64,000 bases of DNA from Alisma plantago-aquatica (taxonomy: Eukaryota > Streptophyta > Magnoliopsida > Alismatales > Alismataceae): the NCBI GenBank assembly GCA_963693085.1, contig OY856409.1, positions 1,537,727,072 through 1,537,791,071 on the forward strand, in the 5' to 3' direction. The notes beneath the pieces were generated by a model. The model worked only from the letters and a program-made list of their open reading frames with translations. It was not told the origin of the DNA and made no database searches. Both the position numbers and the translations under genes were made by a program. Positions 60,690 to 64,000 of this stretch are shown piece after piece (within the stretch, counting starts at the first letter, position 1; the number at the start of each line of letters is the position of its first letter).

Positions 60690-60880
60690 GTCTGGCGATT
60701 CCGCTGCTTGCCTAGTGCTTTGCCGTCGCCGCTCGCCTGCCGCCTACTGCTCCGGATGCCTGCTCGCCTGCCGTGTGCCTACTGCTCTGGTTGCCGCTTG
60801 CCTGCCCCCTACTGCTCCGGCTGCTTGCTTGCCTGCCGCACCGCCGTCGCTGCCGCTGCTCGACAAGTACCCTTCTTCCT
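60690..60880 (+). other. GC-rich leader of the CACTA gene
   Basis: The only strongly GC-rich stretch in the window, built of imperfect 'ctgctccggctgcctgc' repeats. It is probably the 5' untranslated exon or CpG-rich promoter-proximal region of the transposase gene. The overlapping Cys/Ala/Leu-rich frames look like chance ORFs. Confidence 0.45.
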
Positions 60881-61772
60881 CCTTTTCTTCGTCCTATCTT
60901 TGCATTACGCAACTGGTGAGCAATTTGTGTGCCCTTCTCCTCCACTGGACTCCCTTGTACTACTCCTTCTACTACTCAAAATCCACGCCAATGCCAACTC
61001 CTCATCAGTGTGGGGTTCTGATAAATCCCTTTTTCAGTGATGTACCTTATTTTGGTGATTGGTATTATCATTTTAAGCATTTTATTGTTTAGTTGGATCC
61101 ATAGTCATTGTTCCTTGTTCATTGATGTGCTTTTTCCATCTATTTCCACTACCCAATTTCTTGAATTATGTTTGATAAGAACTGTTGAATAATGTTTTAA
61201 AATAATATTATGATGCATGAATGTATTGATTGTATAAAATTGTTATACTGCATGATTGTTTGCTAAAATTCCATTTTGTTGGTTCCATATTAACCACAAA
61301 CTAGATGCATGGGGTACAAATATACATGTCTTAATAATTCAATATGAATCTAGAATAATCAAATAAAAACTAATATATGAGGGAAAGAATAGTTATATAT
61401 ATGAAGGTTGTTCTTATTAATATACATATGGATGAGTTTTAGTAACATAAATTTAGATTATAAACCATGGAGTAGAATAATTGATTAAATACCCTATTAT
61501 AGTTCATCTATATCGTACTTGTATTTGGGAACATAATAAAGATACAAGTAAATCACTAGTGTATATTAAGGTATGTTATATTAAACGATAGATATCCCTA
61601 GTAAGGATATATTGAGAAATAAACATATTTGATCCTAGTAAATAAACAAAACATATATAAGAGGGTATGGTTAAGACTACAAGATGTTGCTACTGTAAAT
61701 CAACTCATACACTGTTTCTAATCTTGTTGGCCTAGAAACCCATCCAAGATCTACTCATTAGGATTAAATCTT
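60881..61772. other. Probable 5' intron of the CACTA gene
   Basis: AT-rich, no conserved coding. It lies between the GC-rich leader and the first transposase codons. Confidence 0.4.
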
Positions 61773-61798
61773 GAATAGTCCCCAGTTTGGGACTATTC
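61773..61798. repeat. Small perfect hairpin
   Basis: 10-base stem GAATAGTCCC / GGGACTATTC with a 6-base loop, overlapping the start of the large foldback. Confidence 0.7.
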
Positions 61799-61990
61799 TT
61801 GAACACTTAATCTCACTTAGGATGTAAGTGTATAATGTGTATTGGGTTTTCAAGAAAATTTCGGTAGCATTTCCCCATTTGTTCTCTAAGTACATATGTA
61901 CTTGGAGAATAGCGGGGAAATGATGCCGAAATTTTCTTGAAAACCCAACACACATTATACACTTACCAGTGAGATTAGATGTTCAAGAAT
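61795..61990. repeat. Large foldback (MITE-like or small-RNA hairpin)
   Basis: The arms, about 95 bases each, meet at TACATATGTA (61891-61900). Long perfect stretches pair, for example 'gggttttcaagaaaattt' with 'aaattttcttgaaaaccc', broken by a few mismatches and small bulges. Confidence 0.85.
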
Positions 61991-62118
61991 GGAATAGGTG
62001 GTACACATTTATTATATATAAGACCTTAAACCCTAAACTTTTAACCATAAACACTAATCTTTTAACCATAGACCCTAATCTTGTTCTAATATATACTTGT
62101 TTTCTCTTTGATCATAGA

Positions 62119-63510
62119 ATGGATAGATCGTGGATGTCCATTCCAAATCGCTGCACCCGAGAGTTTATTTCTGGTCTTGATTAGTCTATTAGATTTTCTG
62201 AGGAACATAAGAAACAACCTGGAGATAGGTTCTACTGTCCATGTAGGCATTGCGGTAATAGCTTGAAAGTCAGCATTGGTGACAAAATCAAAAGTCATGT
62301 CATGTGCAATAGGATTGTACAAGGCTATACAGAATGGTACTGGCATGGAGAGATTTCAAACATGAAATTAGTGGATGTCGATAGTAGTGCTTGTGTAGAA
62401 GAAGAAATTACCTCCGATGGCATAGATGTGAACGAACCAGTTCCAGTAGACATCATTGATGTGATGCTGGATAGTTGTTGGGTTGAGCACACCGATCCAC
62501 CTCCCATGTTTAGAAACATTGTGCATGATGTTAAGATACCGTTATACACAAGTTGTACTAAGTTTACAAAGCTTAGCGCTGTGTTGAGATTGTATAAGTT
62601 GAAATCTAACAATAGATGGAGCGACAAAAGCTTCACGTCATTGTTGTCTTTGTTGAAAGAAATTCTTCCTGAAGGAAATGAGCTACCAATCTCAACATAC
62701 CAGTTAAAGAAATTGTTGTTCCCAATGGGATTGGAGGCCAAGAAGATACACGCATGCCTGAATGATTGTGTATTATTTCAAAAGGACTATGTGGATTTGA
62801 AAGATTGTCTAAAATGTGGTGCGTCAAGGTATAAATTGACGACTTTGGGGGAGTCCACAACTGGTTCTCCTGCCAAGGTGATGCGGTATCTACCTATAAT
62901 ATCACAGTTTCAACATTTATTTGCCAATCTGATAGATGCGAAGAATTTGAGGTGGCATGCAGATGTTAAGAAAAATAATGATGGGGCGTTTGATTCCCCA
63001 CAGTGGAAGAAGATTGATTTATTGTACCCTAAATTTGGTGAAGAAGTCAGGAATCTAAGACTTGGGCTTTGTATAGATGGGATGAATCTGTATAGGACAT
63101 TGAGCAGCCAACATAGCACTTGGCCAGTTATGCTTGTTATATACAATCTTCCTCCCTGGTTATGTATGAAAAATAAATACGTTATGTTGTCATTGTTGAT
63201 ATCGGCCCTTAAACAACCTGGAAATGATATCGACGTTTATCTTGAATCTCTGATTGATGACTTTAAGAAACTCTGGGGTGAAGGTGTGATGACCTATGAT
63301 GCTTCGTGAAGGGAGACATTTTGTTTGCACACTATGTTATTTTGCATTGTTAATGACTTTCCAGCATATGGGAATTTGTCTGGATATAGTGTCAAAGGAT
63401 CTAAAGTGTGTCCTATATGTGAAGAGAACACTGATTCAATATGACTAAAACATGGCGGCAAGAATGTATATATTGGTCATTAAAGGTTTCTTTTAAAATT
63501 CATCTATATC
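62119..63510 (+). pseudogene. CACTA TNP2-type transposase, N-terminal and central part
   Basis: ATG at 62119 opens MDRSWMSIPNR, the usual start of the Transpos_assoc domain. After an in-frame TAG at 62182 the same frame gives the zinc-binding FYCPCRHCGN and the YTEWYWHGE end of that domain. The 348-codon stretch to 63309 holds the TNP2 N-terminal part: CLNDCVLF, CLKCGASRYK, PKFGEEVRNLRLGLC with the putative first catalytic Asp in CIDGMN, and LPPWLCMKNKYVMLSLLI. The same frame continues past TGA at 63307 (FPAYGNLSGY, CPICEENTDS) to TGA at 63442. Three stops, then a frameshift near 63510, make it inactive unless read through. The protein would bind and cut the element ends. Confidence 0.8.
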
Positions 63511-63517
63511 GTAGGTT

Positions 63518-64000
63518 GTGCAAGCATTCAGTGGACGGAATGAGGAACGGAGTGCACCTAAACCTATACTGGGGGAGGTTGTTTATGAAAGAGTAGAAGA
63601 CTTTGCCAATGAATTTGGTAAGAGATTACAATGTACCATGGCCACACAGAGTGACAAATCTTTATTCAAGAAGAAGTCAATATTTTGGGATCTTCCTTAT
63701 TGGAGTTCCTTGGCAGTCAGGCATTGTATCAATGTCATGCACGTTGAGAAAAATGTTTGTGATAGTGTCATTGGTACTCTGTTGAATATACCAAGTAAGA
63801 CTAAAGATGGGATAAAATCCAGAATGGACCTACGTGAAATGGGAATAAGGAAAAAATTAACAAAAGTAGTTAGTAGTGATCGGAGAACATACATACCTCC
63901 CACTTGTTACATGTTGTCTAGAAAGGAGAAGAAAGCTTTTTGTGAATGCTTGGTAAATGTTAAGGTGTCACAGGGTTACTCATCCAACATCCGTAGATAG
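63518..64000 (+). pseudogene. CACTA TNP2-type transposase, next part (runs off window)
   Basis: Frame +1 relative to the upstream part. It starts without an ATG (GTG at 63518), so it is a continuation, not a new gene. It carries the most conserved TNP2 block, IFWDLPYWSSLAVRHCINVM followed by HVEKNVCDSVIGTLLNI, then the RMDLREMGIRKKL segment. It remains open to the last base of the window. Confidence 0.8.

Larger units (their letters stand above)
60160..64000 (+). mobile_element. CACTA (En/Spm) transposon, 5' part
   Basis: Starts CACTACTACAG, the family's terminal inverted repeat, inserted inside LTR B after 'gcatgt'; the 3-bp target is probably TGT. A subterminal repeat array, a GC-rich leader and a TNP2-type transposase follow. 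The right end is outside the window. Confidence 0.88.

Noticed and set aside
60708..61092. Cys/Ala/Leu-rich ORFs on both strands as secreted proteins
   Set aside because: They come from the GC-rich repeat leader of the CACTA element, are open in several frames and lack the transposase context.

Overview
This window looks like repeat-packed, heterochromatin-style DNA from a flowering plant with a large genome. The evidence is the element mix: Ty1/copia and Ty3/gypsy elements primed by initiator tRNA-Met or tRNA-Asp, a Cassandra TRIM carrying 5S rRNA sequence, RTE and L1 LINEs, a CACTA (En/Spm) transposon and a hAT-like element. I found no convincing host gene, tRNA gene or functional rRNA gene. 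The sequence is AT-rich, and almost every coding stretch is the decayed remnant of a transposable element, usually on the minus strand. The exact species cannot be read from the sequence.

Layout. (1) 1-4432: the 5' part of a minus-strand gypsy element (Tat/Athila-type tRNA-Asp primer site), with LTR 3065-4432 and a duplicated gag-like module at about 1243-2740. (2) 4433-11091: a minus-strand SIRE-like copia element with decayed gag, protease, integrase, RT and RNase H, and its 5' LTR at 9707-11091. (3) 11092-26285: an older LTR-like sequence split by a 13.7-kb LARD (LTRs 11573-16732 and 20157-25247, GAAGG target duplication). The LARD in turn holds a complete Cassandra TRIM (17818-18648). (4) 26286-30720: two fragments of Ulp1/C48-type cysteine protease, then a plus-strand LTR with its own polypurine tract and TATA box. 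(5) 30721-39795: AT-rich DNA with a 1.76-kb hAT-like non-autonomous element and a 5'-truncated L1 LINE. (6) 39796-47986: a second minus-strand copia element, whose right LTR is broken by an RTE LINE with an uninterrupted 785-codon ORF. (7) 47987-60159: a plus-strand gypsy-derived element with about 4.85-kb LTRs and only 807 bp between them. Its left LTR contains a LINE copy with ORF1 but no ORF2, flanked by a perfect 17-bp target duplication. (8) 60160-64000: a CACTA transposon inserted in the second LTR, with a palindromic subterminal array, a GC-rich leader, a roughly 195-bp foldback and a broken TNP2-type transposase running off the window.

The elements work as parasites on each other. The LARD, Cassandra, the 807-bp element and the ORF1-only LINE encode none of the enzymes needed for their own movement, so they must have been mobilised by autonomous relatives elsewhere. 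The nesting gives a relative time order: the second copia is older than the giant-LTR element that cuts it, which is older than both the ORF1-only LINE and the CACTA element that cut it. Separately, the LARD is older than Cassandra.
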